Shown: piece by piece, positions 36,161 to 45,295 of the stretch
Layout: every line of letters begins with the position of its first letter
Numbering within the stretch: position 1 is the stretch's first letter
Source of the DNA: Paenibacillus athensensis
GTDB taxonomy: Bacteria; Bacillota; Bacilli; Paenibacillales; NBRC-103111
Direction of reading: 5' to 3'
Length of the DNA: 64,000 nucleotides
NCBI RefSeq assembly: GCF_004514475.2
Contig: NZ_MYFO02000002.1
Coordinates: forward strand, 310,001 to 374,000
Program-made: the position numbers and the translations under genes
The notes under the pieces: generated by a model
Database searches by the model: none
Seen by the model: the letters and a program-made list of their open reading frames with translations, nothing else
Told to the model about the DNA's origin: nothing

Positions 36161-37144
36161 TTAATACGCGCCGCGGATGTGCGCGCGCACTTCGCTTTCA
36201 TACCACGAGCGCAGCCGCAGTCGCTCGTCGGCGGTGAACGACGGCACTGCCGCGGCGCGCAGATTGTCTTCGACCTGCGCGCGGTTCTTGAAGCCGGGGA
36301 TGACGCAGCTGACGGCTTCCTGATCGAGCAGCCAGCGGAGCGCGGCGCGGGTCATGCTCTCGCGGCCTTCGGCGATCCAGGCGAGCTGGCGGCTCAGCTC
36401 CAGCCCCTTGGCAAAGCCGAGTCCGGCGAACGTTTCGCCGACATTGAACTGCTCGCCGTTTTCGTTAAAGCTGCGATGGTCGTCGGCTTCAAAGCGCGTG
36501 TCGTCCTTGAATTTGCCCGTCAACAGGCCGCTCGCCAGCGGCAGGCGGACCAGTATGCCGACGCCCTTGGCATAGGCGGCTGGCAGCAGCTGCTCCAGCG
36601 GCTTTTGCCGGAACAGGTTGACGATCACCTGCAGGGCGCTGACGCCCGGTTGTTCCAGACAAAACAGTCCTTCCTCGACGGTTTCGACGCTGACGCCGTA
36701 GTGGCGGATTTTACCCTCGGCCTTCAGCTTGTCCAGCGCCTGAAACACGTCGCCCTGCTGCAAAATTGCAAACGGCGGGCAGTGCACCTGGTACAAATCG
36801 ATCGCTTCGCGCTTCAGCCGCTTCAGGCTTGCTTCGCAAAACGCCCGGATTTGCGCTTCCGAATACGTCTGTGGATCATGGATGTCCGCACTGCGGCAAA
36901 ATTTGGTCGCGATGCGAATCTCGTCCTCGCGACCTGCTGTCGCCTTGGCCAGCAGCTCCTCGCTATGGCCTGCGCCGTAAACGTCGGCCGTATCGAAAAA
37001 ATTGACGCCCGCGTCCATTGCCGCGTGCAGCGCCTCCAGAGAGTCCGCGTCGCTGACGCTGCCCCAGGAGCCGCCGATGGCCCAGGTGCCAAAGCTGATT
37101 TCGCTCACCTGAATGCCGGTATTGCCCAGATTTCTGTAGTTCAT
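36161..37144 (-). CDS. Aldo-keto reductase
   Basis: This 327-residue AKR has the tetrad residues in FFDTADVYGAGHSEE, RIATKFCRS and LYQVHCPPF and the cofactor segment CVIPGFKNRAQVEDN. It differs clearly from the other two AKRs in the window (10252 and 33641), with a longer C-terminus, so they are not recent duplicates. The ATG at 37144 lies behind AAGGAGG; the frame continues upstream for 44 codons without a ribosome site. The substrate is unknown. Confidence 0.9.
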   Translation of the reverse strand: MNYRNLGNTGIQVSEISFGTWAIGGSWGSVSDADSLEALHAAMDAGVNFFDTADVYGAGHSEELLAKATAGREDEIRIATKFCRSADIHDPQTYSEAQIRAFCEASLKRLKREAIDLYQVHCPPFAILQQGDVFQALDKLKAEGKIRHYGVSVETVEEGLFCLEQPGVSALQVIVNLFRQKPLEQLLPAAYAKGVGILVRLPLASGLLTGKFKDDTRFEADDHRSFNENGEQFNVGETFAGLGFAKGLELSRQLAWIAEGRESMTRAALRWLLDQEAVSCVIPGFKNRAQVEDNLRAAAVPSFTADERLRLRSWYESEVRAHIRGAY

Positions 37145-37404
37145 CAAAAAGCCTCCTTCAACCGGATACGCGGCTGGCCCAAGCCGGGCCGTGCAGGGCG
37201 GCAAGCCCTCGTCCGCGATTGTGAACGCGCGTCCACGCCTGTTACGATCATAAGCGTCCCGACCTGCCGCCGTCAACGTCTCTTAAAATTTTCCTAACAA
37301 TCTTGGTATAAGCTGAGGGAAAGATTAGCCGTTCATTCGGCCGCCGCGGGGTTCACGATCAAGCCGTCGCGACGGCCGGCGGCAAGAAGCTGGGGGAGCC
37401 AATT

Positions 37405-39153
37405 ATGAAAGCATCGGAAAGTGGAGCGGCATTTACTTTGAATTTAACCGGGAGCTTGCCTTCCCGCAGACATAAGACTGCAGCGCTCGTGGTCGGTCTG
37501 CTGCTGGCTGCGGTCGTCACTGCTGCGCTGCCGCTGGCGCGCCATGCGGGGACGGCAGTGCCGGCGTTTTTACCGGCGTTTATTGCCGCTGTGTTTTTTG
37601 GCGAGATGGTCACGATGTATTTGGTGTACAGTGAATTTCAGGTCAGCCGTTCGCCGTCGCTGCTCGTGCTCGGCTCGGCCTATTTGTATTCCGGACTGAT
37701 CGTGGTGCCGCACATCCTGACCTTTCCCGGCGTCTTCGCCGAGCAGGGCCTGCTGCATGCCGGGACGCAAAGCGCGACGTGGCTGTGGGTGTTCTGGCAT
37801 GGGGGGTATCCGGCGCTGATCGGGCTCTACGTGTGGGTCGAGAAACGGTTCGGCGCACGACCCGTCAAGCCCGCGCTGGCCGGCCGGCTGCTGGCGGTTG
37901 CGGTCACAGCTACCGTGGCGCTAGTGATAGGACTGACCTTGCTGGCGATATTCGGCGGCGATGCTCTGCCGGCGATTATTCAGAAAAACAATTATCGCAT
38001 TCTGATCACCTCGGGTGTCGGCCCGGTCGTCTGGGCGCTCAATCTGCTGGCATTTCTGGCCGTTTTCCTGGTTCTGCGCGGCAAAACAATCATCCATGTC
38101 TGGTTGATCATCGCGATGCTTGCTTCGCTGCTTGATGTGACGCTGACGCTGTTCTCGGGCAGCCGCTACAGCTTGGGCTGGTATGTGGCGCGGATGAACA
38201 GCCTGCTGTCGGCTGGCGTGGTGCTGGCGGTGCTTTTGTACGAGATTCGCAGCTTGTATTATCGGATTGTCCGGCAGGAGCGCATTTTCCGCACCGTGTT
38301 TGAATTTGCCGCTGTCGGCATTGCCCGCATCGATTTGCAGCAAAAGCCGTTGGAAGCCAATCAGGCATTTCTGGATATGCTTGGCTATCGGATGAATGAG
38401 CTGCAGCAGCGCTCCTTGCCTGAATTTCAGCATGCTGAAGACAGCAGGATCGACCAGCGGCTGCTGGAGGAGCTGATCGCCGGCGAACGCAGCAACGTGC
38501 AGATCGAGAAGCGTTATCTTCATAAAAACGGCAGTCTTGTCTGGGCCAATTCGATTGTGTCTCTGGTGCGGGGCGTGAATGACGAGCCGGAATTTTTTAT
38601 CGGCATGGTTGAGGATATTACCAGACGCAAGGAGTTCGAGCGGCAAATTCATTTTCAGGCGTATCACGATGCGCTGACCGGCTTGCCCAACCGGGCGCTG
38701 TTCGGCGAACGGCTGCAAGCGGGCGTGCAAGCCGCGGCGCGCCAAGCCGGGAGTCTGGGTCTGCTGTTCCTCGATCTTGACGGATTCAAGCGAGTCAACG
38801 ATACACTGGGTCACGATATCGGCGATCTGCTGCTGCAGAGCGTTGCCGAGCGGCTGCGTGCCTGCATCGGACCGGAGGATCTGGCCGCGCGGATGGGCGG
38901 CGATGAATTCACCGTGATCGTCGGCGGCGCACCCAAAGAGGCGGACATCCGCCATTTGAGCGAACGGATTCTCGGGGCGCTGGCCGTGCCTTTTACGTTG
39001 AACGGACACGAGGCGGCAGTGAGCGCGAGCATCGGCCTCTGCTTGTATCCGCAGCACGGTGAGGATGTGCAGACGCTGATGAAGCATGCCGATCTGGCGA
39101 TGTACGCGGCCAAGGAGGCGGGAAAAAACCGCGTTGCCGTTTTCTCTAAATAA
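37405..39153 (+). CDS. Diguanylate cyclase with MASE4-like membrane sensor and PAS domain
   Basis: The 582-residue protein has a seven-to-eight-span N-terminal domain of MASE4 character (AYLYSGLIVVPHILTFPGVF and TWLWVFWHGGYP), a PAS domain (about 297-415, ending VEDITRRKEFERQI), and a GGDEF domain with intact MGGDEF (498-502). It should therefore make c-di-GMP from GTP at the membrane. The inhibitory RxxD site expected five residues before GGDEF is absent (reads GPEDLAAR), so product feedback through that site is unlikely. GGGGGAG precedes the ATG. No c-di-GMP effector is adjacent. Confidence 0.9.
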   Translation: MKASESGAAFTLNLTGSLPSRRHKTAALVVGLLLAAVVTAALPLARHAGTAVPAFLPAFIAAVFFGEMVTMYLVYSEFQVSRSPSLLVLGSAYLYSGLIVVPHILTFPGVFAEQGLLHAGTQSATWLWVFWHGGYPALIGLYVWVEKRFGARPVKPALAGRLLAVAVTATVALVIGLTLLAIFGGDALPAIIQKNNYRILITSGVGPVVWALNLLAFLAVFLVLRGKTIIHVWLIIAMLASLLDVTLTLFSGSRYSLGWYVARMNSLLSAGVVLAVLLYEIRSLYYRIVRQERIFRTVFEFAAVGIARIDLQQKPLEANQAFLDMLGYRMNELQQRSLPEFQHAEDSRIDQRLLEELIAGERSNVQIEKRYLHKNGSLVWANSIVSLVRGVNDEPEFFIGMVEDITRRKEFERQIHFQAYHDALTGLPNRALFGERLQAGVQAAARQAGSLGLLFLDLDGFKRVNDTLGHDIGDLLLQSVAERLRACIGPEDLAARMGGDEFTVIVGGAPKEADIRHLSERILGALAVPFTLNGHEAAVSASIGLCLYPQHGEDVQTLMKHADLAMYAAKEAGKNRVAVFSK

Positions 39154-39175
39154 TGGACACGGCCCTGCCGGCCGC

Positions 39176-39221
39176 TCCGCTTTGCATCGCCGGTCTCCGG
39201 CATGACGAGCGGATTTTTTTT
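39176..39221 (+). terminator. Terminator of the diguanylate cyclase gene
   Basis: TCCGCT pairs with AGCGGA around a loop containing a CCGG/CCGG mini-stem, followed by TTTTTTTT. Confidence 0.65.
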
Positions 39222-39374
39222 CCGCTAACGTTGATAAAAGCTTTGAATCGCACCTATCCGGCGGTCAATACGGATGCTATACTGTTACTATCTTGCCACC
39301 CGATGGTTCGTAAGCGATCTCTTGAACGTTGTCACCACGAACCTATTCGCTTCAAGAACAGGAGGATATGTTGG

Positions 39375-41144
39375 ATGAAAGTCGGACCGGAAAGTCTGCT
39401 TGAGGACGAGCGCCTCACCGAAAAAAAACCGCTCGCGATCTTGTACGCCATGTACAGGGGGAATTTTTCAAAAATCATTTTGTCGATGCTGTTTTTCATG
39501 GTGAAGCATTCGCCGATTTGGGTGCTGCCGATTATTACAGCGCGTTTTATTAACTTTGCCAGCTCGCCGGGCGAGCACCATCTCATGGATTTGTGGCCGG
39601 AAATGCTGATCCTGCTCATTATTCTGGTACAGAACATTCCGATGCATTCGCTGTATGTCAGCTACATGAGCAAAGCGATCCGCTACGTCGAGGCCGATCT
39701 GCGCAGCACGCTGATCCGCAAGCTGCAGCGGCTGTCGATGAGCTATCACGGCGATTTGAAGGCCGGCAAAATGCAGGCCAAGGTGCTTCGCGACGTCGAA
39801 GCGATTGAATTTTTATCCCGTCAGCTCATGGTTTCCGTGCTTCCCGCACTGATTAACGTCATTGTGACCGTCATTATTACGATCAACTACAATGTGCCGG
39901 TCAGCTTGTTTTTCATCCTGACGGTTCCCGTGTCGTTCCTGATCGTCGCCGCCTTCCGCCGTAAAATGGGCGTAACCAACCGCGAATTCCGCAAGGAAAT
40001 CGAAAGCATGTCCGGCAAGGTGTCGGAGATGATGGAGATGATCCCCGTGACCCGGGCGCACGGTCTGGAGAAGGTGGAGATTTCCCGGATCGACCGCACG
40101 CTGCAGAATCTGCGCGGCAAGGGCTACAAGCTGGACATTCTGGAGGCGTTTTTCGGTTCCTCGAACTGGGTGACGATTCAGATTTTTCAGGTCGCCTGTC
40201 TGATTTTTACCGCAGGTCTGGCGTTCAAGGGGCAAATCCCCGTCGGCTATATCGTGATGTTCCAAGGATTTTTCAGCACGATCATGATGAGCGTCCTGCA
40301 AATTCTCAATGTCTATCCGAACATTGCCAAAGGTCTGGAATCGATCTACTCCGTGACGGAAATCGTCTTTTCCAAGGATACCGAGGAATATGTCGGCACG
40401 AAAAAGCTGCAGCCGGTTCGCGGCCAGGTGACCTTCGAGGACGTGCATTTCAGTTATCGGAGCTCCGATAAACACGTGTTACGGAATTTTGCTCTGGAGG
40501 TGCGGGCAGGCGAATGCATCGCGCTGATCGGGGAATCGGGTGCAGGCAAGTCGACGATTCTCAACCTGATTATCGGCTTCTACAAGCCGACGCAGGGACA
40601 AATCCGTATTGACGGCGTGCCGCTGGAGGAGCTGGACATTCAGGAATACCGCAAATCGCTGGCGGTTGTCCTGCAAACGAATATTTTATTCTCGGGCACG
40701 ATTCGCGAAAATATTACGTACGGCCTGCAGGGCATCACCGACGAAAAGCTGTGGGAGGTCATTGATATGACCAACCTGCGCGATGTGATCGAAGCGCTGC
40801 CGAGTGGCGTTGACACGCTGATCGGCGAGCACGGAGGCAAGCTGTCCGGCGGCCAGCGCCAGCGGATTGCAATTGCCCGCGCGCTGATTCGCGACCCGCG
40901 TATTATCATTCTGGATGAAGCGACCTCGGCGCTGGATAACAAATCCGAGCATCACGTGCAGACGGCGATGAAGCGGCTGATCGAAGGGCGCACGACGTTC
41001 ATCGTTGCGCACAGATTGTCGACGATTCGCGACGCTGATCGCATTGTGGTGATGAATCGCGGCCGAATTTCCGAGGTTGGCACGTATGACGAGCTGATGG
41101 ACAGCCGCGGCGAATTTTATAACCTGAAAGCCATACAGGCTTGA
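39375..41144 (+). CDS. ABC-type exporter half-transporter
   Basis: The 589-residue protein joins a six-span type IV (exporter) membrane domain (about 30-330) to an ATPase domain: Walker A GESGAGKS (386-393), signature LSGGQ (490-494), Walker B IIILDEA (510-516) and the switch His in VAHRLST. It should work as a homodimer exporting lipids, drugs or peptides. The ATG at 39375 is 9 nt after AGGAGG. The frame is open back to the preceding gene, but no ribosome site supports a longer form. No peptidase or substrate gene is adjacent. Confidence 0.9.
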   Translation: MKVGPESLLEDERLTEKKPLAILYAMYRGNFSKIILSMLFFMVKHSPIWVLPIITARFINFASSPGEHHLMDLWPEMLILLIILVQNIPMHSLYVSYMSKAIRYVEADLRSTLIRKLQRLSMSYHGDLKAGKMQAKVLRDVEAIEFLSRQLMVSVLPALINVIVTVIITINYNVPVSLFFILTVPVSFLIVAAFRRKMGVTNREFRKEIESMSGKVSEMMEMIPVTRAHGLEKVEISRIDRTLQNLRGKGYKLDILEAFFGSSNWVTIQIFQVACLIFTAGLAFKGQIPVGYIVMFQGFFSTIMMSVLQILNVYPNIAKGLESIYSVTEIVFSKDTEEYVGTKKLQPVRGQVTFEDVHFSYRSSDKHVLRNFALEVRAGECIALIGESGAGKSTILNLIIGFYKPTQGQIRIDGVPLEELDIQEYRKSLAVVLQTNILFSGTIRENITYGLQGITDEKLWEVIDMTNLRDVIEALPSGVDTLIGEHGGKLSGGQRQRIAIARALIRDPRIIILDEATSALDNKSEHHVQTAMKRLIEGRTTFIVAHRLSTIRDADRIVVMNRGRISEVGTYDELMDSRGEFYNLKAIQA

Positions 41145-41161
41145 TGAACGGCAGCCAATGG

Positions 41162-41245
41162 ACGCGCGTTCCATAGACAGCAGTCGCTGGGGAAAAAGGT
41201 TGACATCCCGGCGATTGTTGCTAATATAGAAAATGAACGCGCGTT
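41162..41245. repeat. Two copies of an ACGCGCGTT-centred motif flanking the MATE promoter
   Basis: ATGGACGCGCGTTCC (from 41157) and ATGAACGCGCGTTTA (from 41233) agree at 12 of 15 positions and lie on either side of the -35/-10 pair. Confidence 0.4.
41200..41227 (+). promoter_or_regulatory. Promoter of the MATE exporter gene
   Basis: TTGACA (41200-41205), 16 nt and TAATAT (41222-41227). Confidence 0.6.
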
Positions 41246-41294
41246 TACAAAAGTCCACAGGCAGCTGGAGAGACAGGAAGAGGATGGGAACGCT

Positions 41295-42665
41295 ATGAGT
41301 CAAGTCAGGCGGATGACGTTGTTTGGCCTTGTATGGCCGCTGATGATTGAGTTGTTCTTGCAGTTTATGATCGGCACGGCCGACACGCTGATGGTCAGCC
41401 GAATTTCCGACGATGCGGTGGCCGTTGTCGGGATTTCGAACCAGCTGTTTCAGGCGGTCATCGTGCTGTTTGCGCTGATCAGCGGCGGCGCGGGTATCGT
41501 CATTTCGCAAAAGCTTGGCGCAGGCAAGCCCGGCGAAGCCAAGCGGGTGGCCGCGATGGCGTTTTCACTGACGATGGTGCTTGGCGTCCTCGTCAGTCTG
41601 GCGATGTTTTTCGGCGCCGATGTGTGCGTGCGTCTGCTCCAGGTTCCGCCCGAGCTGCATGCAATGACCCGCGAATATGTGATGATCGTCGGCAGCGGCA
41701 CGGTGGTGATGTCTGCGGTGATGACGCTTGGCGGGATTGTGCGCAGCACCGGCAACACGAAGGGGCCGATGCTGGTGGCGCTCGGCATGAACGTCGTGCA
41801 TATTTTTGGCAACTACGTATTTATTTTCGGCTCGTTCGGCTTGCCCAAGCTTGGCTTGTTCGGCGTATGCCTGTCAACGGTCGGCTCGCGCACGCTGGCG
41901 ATGCTGGTGCTGTATTTGATTTTCCGCAAATCGTTTGCTTCGCTTATGCAGCTGCGCGATTTCGTCAGGTTCGATTTCCCTCTGTTGAAAGAGGTGCTCA
42001 AGGTCGGCTTTCCGATGGCGCTCGGCAGCATGTCGTGGACGGTTTCGCAGGTCGTGATTTTTTCGATGGTGGCGACTATGGGCGCCGAACAATTGGCCGC
42101 GCGCACGTATCTCAATACGATGGAGTCGTTTTCGTTTACGGCCGGCTGGGCGTTTGCGATGGCGGTGCAAATTCAGGTTGCGCATCTGTACGGCGCCGGC
42201 GAGATGAACAAAGCTTATCGGGCGGCGTTTAACGCGCTTTTATGGGGGCAATTGGTCGTTGTGGGCAATACGGTGCTGCTGTTTGCATTCGGCCGGCACA
42301 TTCTCGGTACATTTACCGGCAATGCGGATATTATTGCGCTGGGCGTAGGCATTCTGGCTATGGATCTGGTGCTGCAGCCGCTGAAAATGGTCAATATGCC
42401 GATCAACAACGCGCTGAATGCGATCGGCGATACGCAATACGTTATGAAGATCAGCATGTTCAGCATGTGGCTGGTAGCGGTAGCCGGCACGTATGTGTTT
42501 GGCTTGAAGCTGGGATGGCTGCTGCATGGCGTGTATATCGCGATGATTGCCGATGAAGCGGTGCGCGGCGCGCTCGGGCTGCGCCGATGGATGGCCCGCG
42601 GCCGCCTGCCGCGCGAGACGAAAACGGATGCCGGCACCAATCACGGCGCTGCTGCGCAGCTGTAA
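41295..42665 (+). CDS. MATE-family multidrug efflux protein
   Basis: The 456-residue, 12-span protein has two related halves of the MatE domain (FGLVWPLMIELFLQFMIGTADTLMVSRIS and EVLKVGFPMALGSMSWTVSQVVIFSM). MATE proteins export cationic drugs or metabolites using sodium or proton gradients. A GAGG site lies 11 nt upstream of the ATG. Its stop is 37 nt before the SDR gene, so the exporter, SDR and GH9 gene could form one transcript. What such a unit would do is unclear. Confidence 0.92.
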   Translation: MSQVRRMTLFGLVWPLMIELFLQFMIGTADTLMVSRISDDAVAVVGISNQLFQAVIVLFALISGGAGIVISQKLGAGKPGEAKRVAAMAFSLTMVLGVLVSLAMFFGADVCVRLLQVPPELHAMTREYVMIVGSGTVVMSAVMTLGGIVRSTGNTKGPMLVALGMNVVHIFGNYVFIFGSFGLPKLGLFGVCLSTVGSRTLAMLVLYLIFRKSFASLMQLRDFVRFDFPLLKEVLKVGFPMALGSMSWTVSQVVIFSMVATMGAEQLAARTYLNTMESFSFTAGWAFAMAVQIQVAHLYGAGEMNKAYRAAFNALLWGQLVVVGNTVLLFAFGRHILGTFTGNADIIALGVGILAMDLVLQPLKMVNMPINNALNAIGDTQYVMKISMFSMWLVAVAGTYVFGLKLGWLLHGVYIAMIADEAVRGALGLRRWMARGRLPRETKTDAGTNHGAAAQL

Positions 42666-42702
42666 TCATCCATGCTATAATCAATCGAGGAGGAGAAATT
42701 TT

Positions 42703-43392
42703 ATGAAATTAACGGGAAAAAGAGCGCTGGTCACTGGGGCCAGCCGCGGTGTAGGTCGGCAAATAGCTTTGGGTCTGGCGGCCGAGGGCTGCAATCTGGT
42801 GCTGCACGGCCGCAAAGCCGAGCATCTGGCGGAAACGCTGGAATTGCTCAAGCCTTACGGTGTCGAGGTCGAGGTTACAGCAGCGGAGCTGGCTTCGCCA
42901 GAGGAGACGGACCGGCTGATCGCCGACGTTCTCGCCCGGTTTGGCGGCGTCGATATTTTGTATAATAATGCTGCGGTATCGGTGCAGGGCAAAAACATCT
43001 GCGAGTTCGGCGAAGACGAATGGAAAGCGCTGTTTCAAGTGAATGTATTCAGCCTGGTGAAGCTTTGCAACGCCTTTGCGCCGGGGATGAGAGAGCGCGG
43101 CTACGGACGGATTGTCAATTTGAGCTCGGGCATCAAGGATCAGCCGCAATATGCGCCGTACAGCGTTTCGAAAGCGGCGGTTGATAAATTTACGCAGGAT
43201 TTGTCGTATGAATTCAAAGATTCGGCCGTACGGGTCAACTTCCTTGATCCGGGCTGGCTGCGCACCGATTTGGGTGGTCCCAACGCCGATAACGAGGTTA
43301 CGACCGTACTGCCGGGCGCGCTCGCTCCCGTGCTGATCGAAGACGACGGACCGACGGGCCGGCATTATTCCGCGCAGGCTTACCGCAGCTAG
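42703..43392 (+). CDS. Short-chain dehydrogenase/reductase
   Basis: The 229-residue classical SDR has the cofactor loop TGASRGVG, NNAA and the catalytic Ser plus Tyr-x-x-x-Lys in NLSSGIKDQPQYAPYSVSKAA. The arginine after TGAS suggests NADP(H). GAGGAGGAG precedes the ATG; a -10-like TATAAT lies 27 nt upstream. It is followed 33 nt later by a GH9 enzyme, suggesting a shared transcript, but no substrate can be assigned. Confidence 0.9.
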   Translation: MKLTGKRALVTGASRGVGRQIALGLAAEGCNLVLHGRKAEHLAETLELLKPYGVEVEVTAAELASPEETDRLIADVLARFGGVDILYNNAAVSVQGKNICEFGEDEWKALFQVNVFSLVKLCNAFAPGMRERGYGRIVNLSSGIKDQPQYAPYSVSKAAVDKFTQDLSYEFKDSAVRVNFLDPGWLRTDLGGPNADNEVTTVLPGALAPVLIEDDGPTGRHYSAQAYRS

Positions 43393-43425
43393 ATGAACGT
43401 TTACACAGAAAGGAACGAAGCCAGC

Positions 43426-45063
43426 ATGACGACTACAGCAAGAGAAGCAAGCAGCAGAATTGGCATCAATCAGGTCGGCTATCGTCCCGAAGATGCGAAA
43501 ATCGCCGTGTTTGCCGAAGCGGGCGGCCGCTTTGAGGTAGTGGACGCGGCCACGGGCGCTGTGGTCTGGCAAGGGACAACGGATGCCGGGAACGAAGATG
43601 CAGCGAGCGGGCAACGCGTATTCCGCGGCGACTTCTCGTCGCTGACGCGTCCGGGGCGCTATCGCGTGACGCTGCCGGAAGCCGGTGCTTCCGCTGCGTT
43701 TGACATCGCCGAGCAGCCTTACGGGGAGCTTCAGCGGGCGTTATTTAAAACGTTTTACTACTTCCGCTGCGGCATGGAGCTGGAGCCCAATTTTGCCGAA
43801 AAGTGGCCGCATAGCGCCTGTCACCTGACGCCTGCTGTTGTACACGGCGAGGAAAGCCGGCGCATCGACGTCTGCGGCGGATGGCACGATGCCGGCGATT
43901 ACGGCAAATATACGGCGCCGGGCGCAAAGGCTGTCGCGGATTTGCTGCTGGCGTTCGAGCTGTACCCGCAAGCTTTCGCAATGCCGTTGCCGCTGCCGGA
44001 GAGCGACGGCAGCATGCCGGACGTGCTGCACGAATGCCGTTACGAGCTGGAGTTTCTGCTGCGGATGCAGGAAACCGAAAGCGGCGGCGCGTTTCATAAG
44101 GTGACGACGCGGGAATTCCCGTCGTTCCAATGCATGCCGGAGGACGATGACGCCGAGCTGGTGCTGTCGCCGATTTCCGCCACCGCCACCGGCTGTCTGG
44201 CTGCGATTGGCGCAATGGCTGCGCGCGTCTATCGCCCTTACGATCCGGCATTTGCCGACAAGTGCCTGTCAGCGGCCCGCCGGGCCTATGATTGGCTGCA
44301 GCGCAATCCGCATGTGCCGGGCTTTCGCAACCCGTCGGACATTACGACAGGCGAATACGGCGATGCCAACGACCGCGACGAGCGTTATTGGGCTGCGGGA
44401 GAGCTTTTTCGGACCACAACGGAAAACGTTTTCCTTAAAGACTTGCGGCAAATGGAAGCCGAGGGCGGCTTTCCGCTGTTTGAGCTGGGCTGGGCGGATG
44501 TCGGAGGCTATGGTACGATCGCTTATTTGTTAAGTGAGGCTGCGGATAAGGATGCCGATCTGACCGCGCGGCTGCTGCAAGGCTTGACAAGCGAAGCCGA
44601 ACGGCTGGCGGCGCGCTGCGTCCAGGACGGCTATCTGATTTCGCTGACGATTGCCGATTACAAGTGGGGCAGCAATATGATCGTCTTCAACAACGCGATG
44701 CTGATGCTGCTGGCGCATCGCTTCCGGCCGAATCGTGAGTTGGAGCGCGCTGCGTTGGAGCATGTGCATTATGCGTTGGGCCGCAATCCGCTGGCGCTCA
44801 GCTATGTGACCGGCTTTGGCGAGCGCGCGGTGCTGAATCCGCACTACCGTCCGACGATGGGCGACGGGGTGGATGATTTGCCGGTGCCCGGTCAAGTATC
44901 GGGCGGACCGAACAGGCATCTGCAGGACGAAATTGCCCAGGAATGGCTGGTCGGCGTTGCGCCTTCCAAGAGCTTCGTCGATCATGAAGGCAGCTATTCG
45001 ACCAATGAAGTTACGGTCTATTGGAATTCGCCGGCTGTTTTTGTTTTATCGCACTTTTGCTAA
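43426..45063 (+). CDS. Intracellular GH9 glycoside hydrolase
   Basis: The 545-residue protein has an N-terminal Ig-like CelD_N domain (INQVGYRPEDAKIAVF, about 12-100) and the (alpha/alpha)6 GH9 domain. Catalytic motifs are CGGWHDAGDYGKY with the base Asp residues, HYALGRNPLALSYVTGFG, and the late GSYSTNEVTVYWNSP containing the proton-donor Glu. GH9 includes endoglucanases, cellodextrinases and exo-glucosaminidases. The absence of a signal peptide and of binding modules points to a cytoplasmic oligosaccharide-processing enzyme. The ATG at 43426 (AAGGA about 12 nt upstream) is preferred over the ATG at 43393, which abuts the SDR stop. Confidence 0.88.
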   Translation: MTTTAREASSRIGINQVGYRPEDAKIAVFAEAGGRFEVVDAATGAVVWQGTTDAGNEDAASGQRVFRGDFSSLTRPGRYRVTLPEAGASAAFDIAEQPYGELQRALFKTFYYFRCGMELEPNFAEKWPHSACHLTPAVVHGEESRRIDVCGGWHDAGDYGKYTAPGAKAVADLLLAFELYPQAFAMPLPLPESDGSMPDVLHECRYELEFLLRMQETESGGAFHKVTTREFPSFQCMPEDDDAELVLSPISATATGCLAAIGAMAARVYRPYDPAFADKCLSAARRAYDWLQRNPHVPGFRNPSDITTGEYGDANDRDERYWAAGELFRTTTENVFLKDLRQMEAEGGFPLFELGWADVGGYGTIAYLLSEAADKDADLTARLLQGLTSEAERLAARCVQDGYLISLTIADYKWGSNMIVFNNAMLMLLAHRFRPNRELERAALEHVHYALGRNPLALSYVTGFGERAVLNPHYRPTMGDGVDDLPVPGQVSGGPNRHLQDEIAQEWLVGVAPSKSFVDHEGSYSTNEVTVYWNSPAVFVLSHFC

Positions 45064-45095
45064 CTAGAATAAGCGGCGGTTCCAACCGCATTATC

Positions 45096-45134
45096 GACCT
45101 CCTTTGGCTGCAGATCGGCCAAGGAGGTCTTTTT
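45096..45134 (+). terminator. Terminator of the GH9 gene
   Basis: GACCTCCTT pairs with AAGGAGGTC, followed by TTTTT. Confidence 0.85.
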
Positions 45135-45215
45135 GCAGTAGGCGAAGCGGGAGCGAATTGCGTCAACGGCGAATAGGGCGATAAAATTTTCTTCTCAGCT
45201 GGCGCGGAATATTTC

Positions 45216-45266
45216 GTTGCATTTGCAACCTTTTGCGCGTATGCTGGAAATAGTGGCATGTGCAAC
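45216..45266 (+). promoter_or_regulatory. MarR-gene promoter with two operator copies
   Basis: TTGCAT (45217-45222), 17 nt and TATGCT (45240-45245). The dyad GTTGCATTTGCAAC (45216-45229) covers the -35, and GTGGCATGTGCAAC (45253-45266), 12 of 14 identical, covers the early transcript. Confidence 0.65.
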
Positions 45267-45295
45267 TAAATGAACGGATGAAAGGAGATGCGGCT

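Noticed and set aside
44421-44434. 14-bp palindrome GGAAAACGTTTTCC, cre-like, inside the GH9 gene
   Set aside because: Both end bases deviate from the cre consensus and it lies far inside the coding sequence; probably codon chance.
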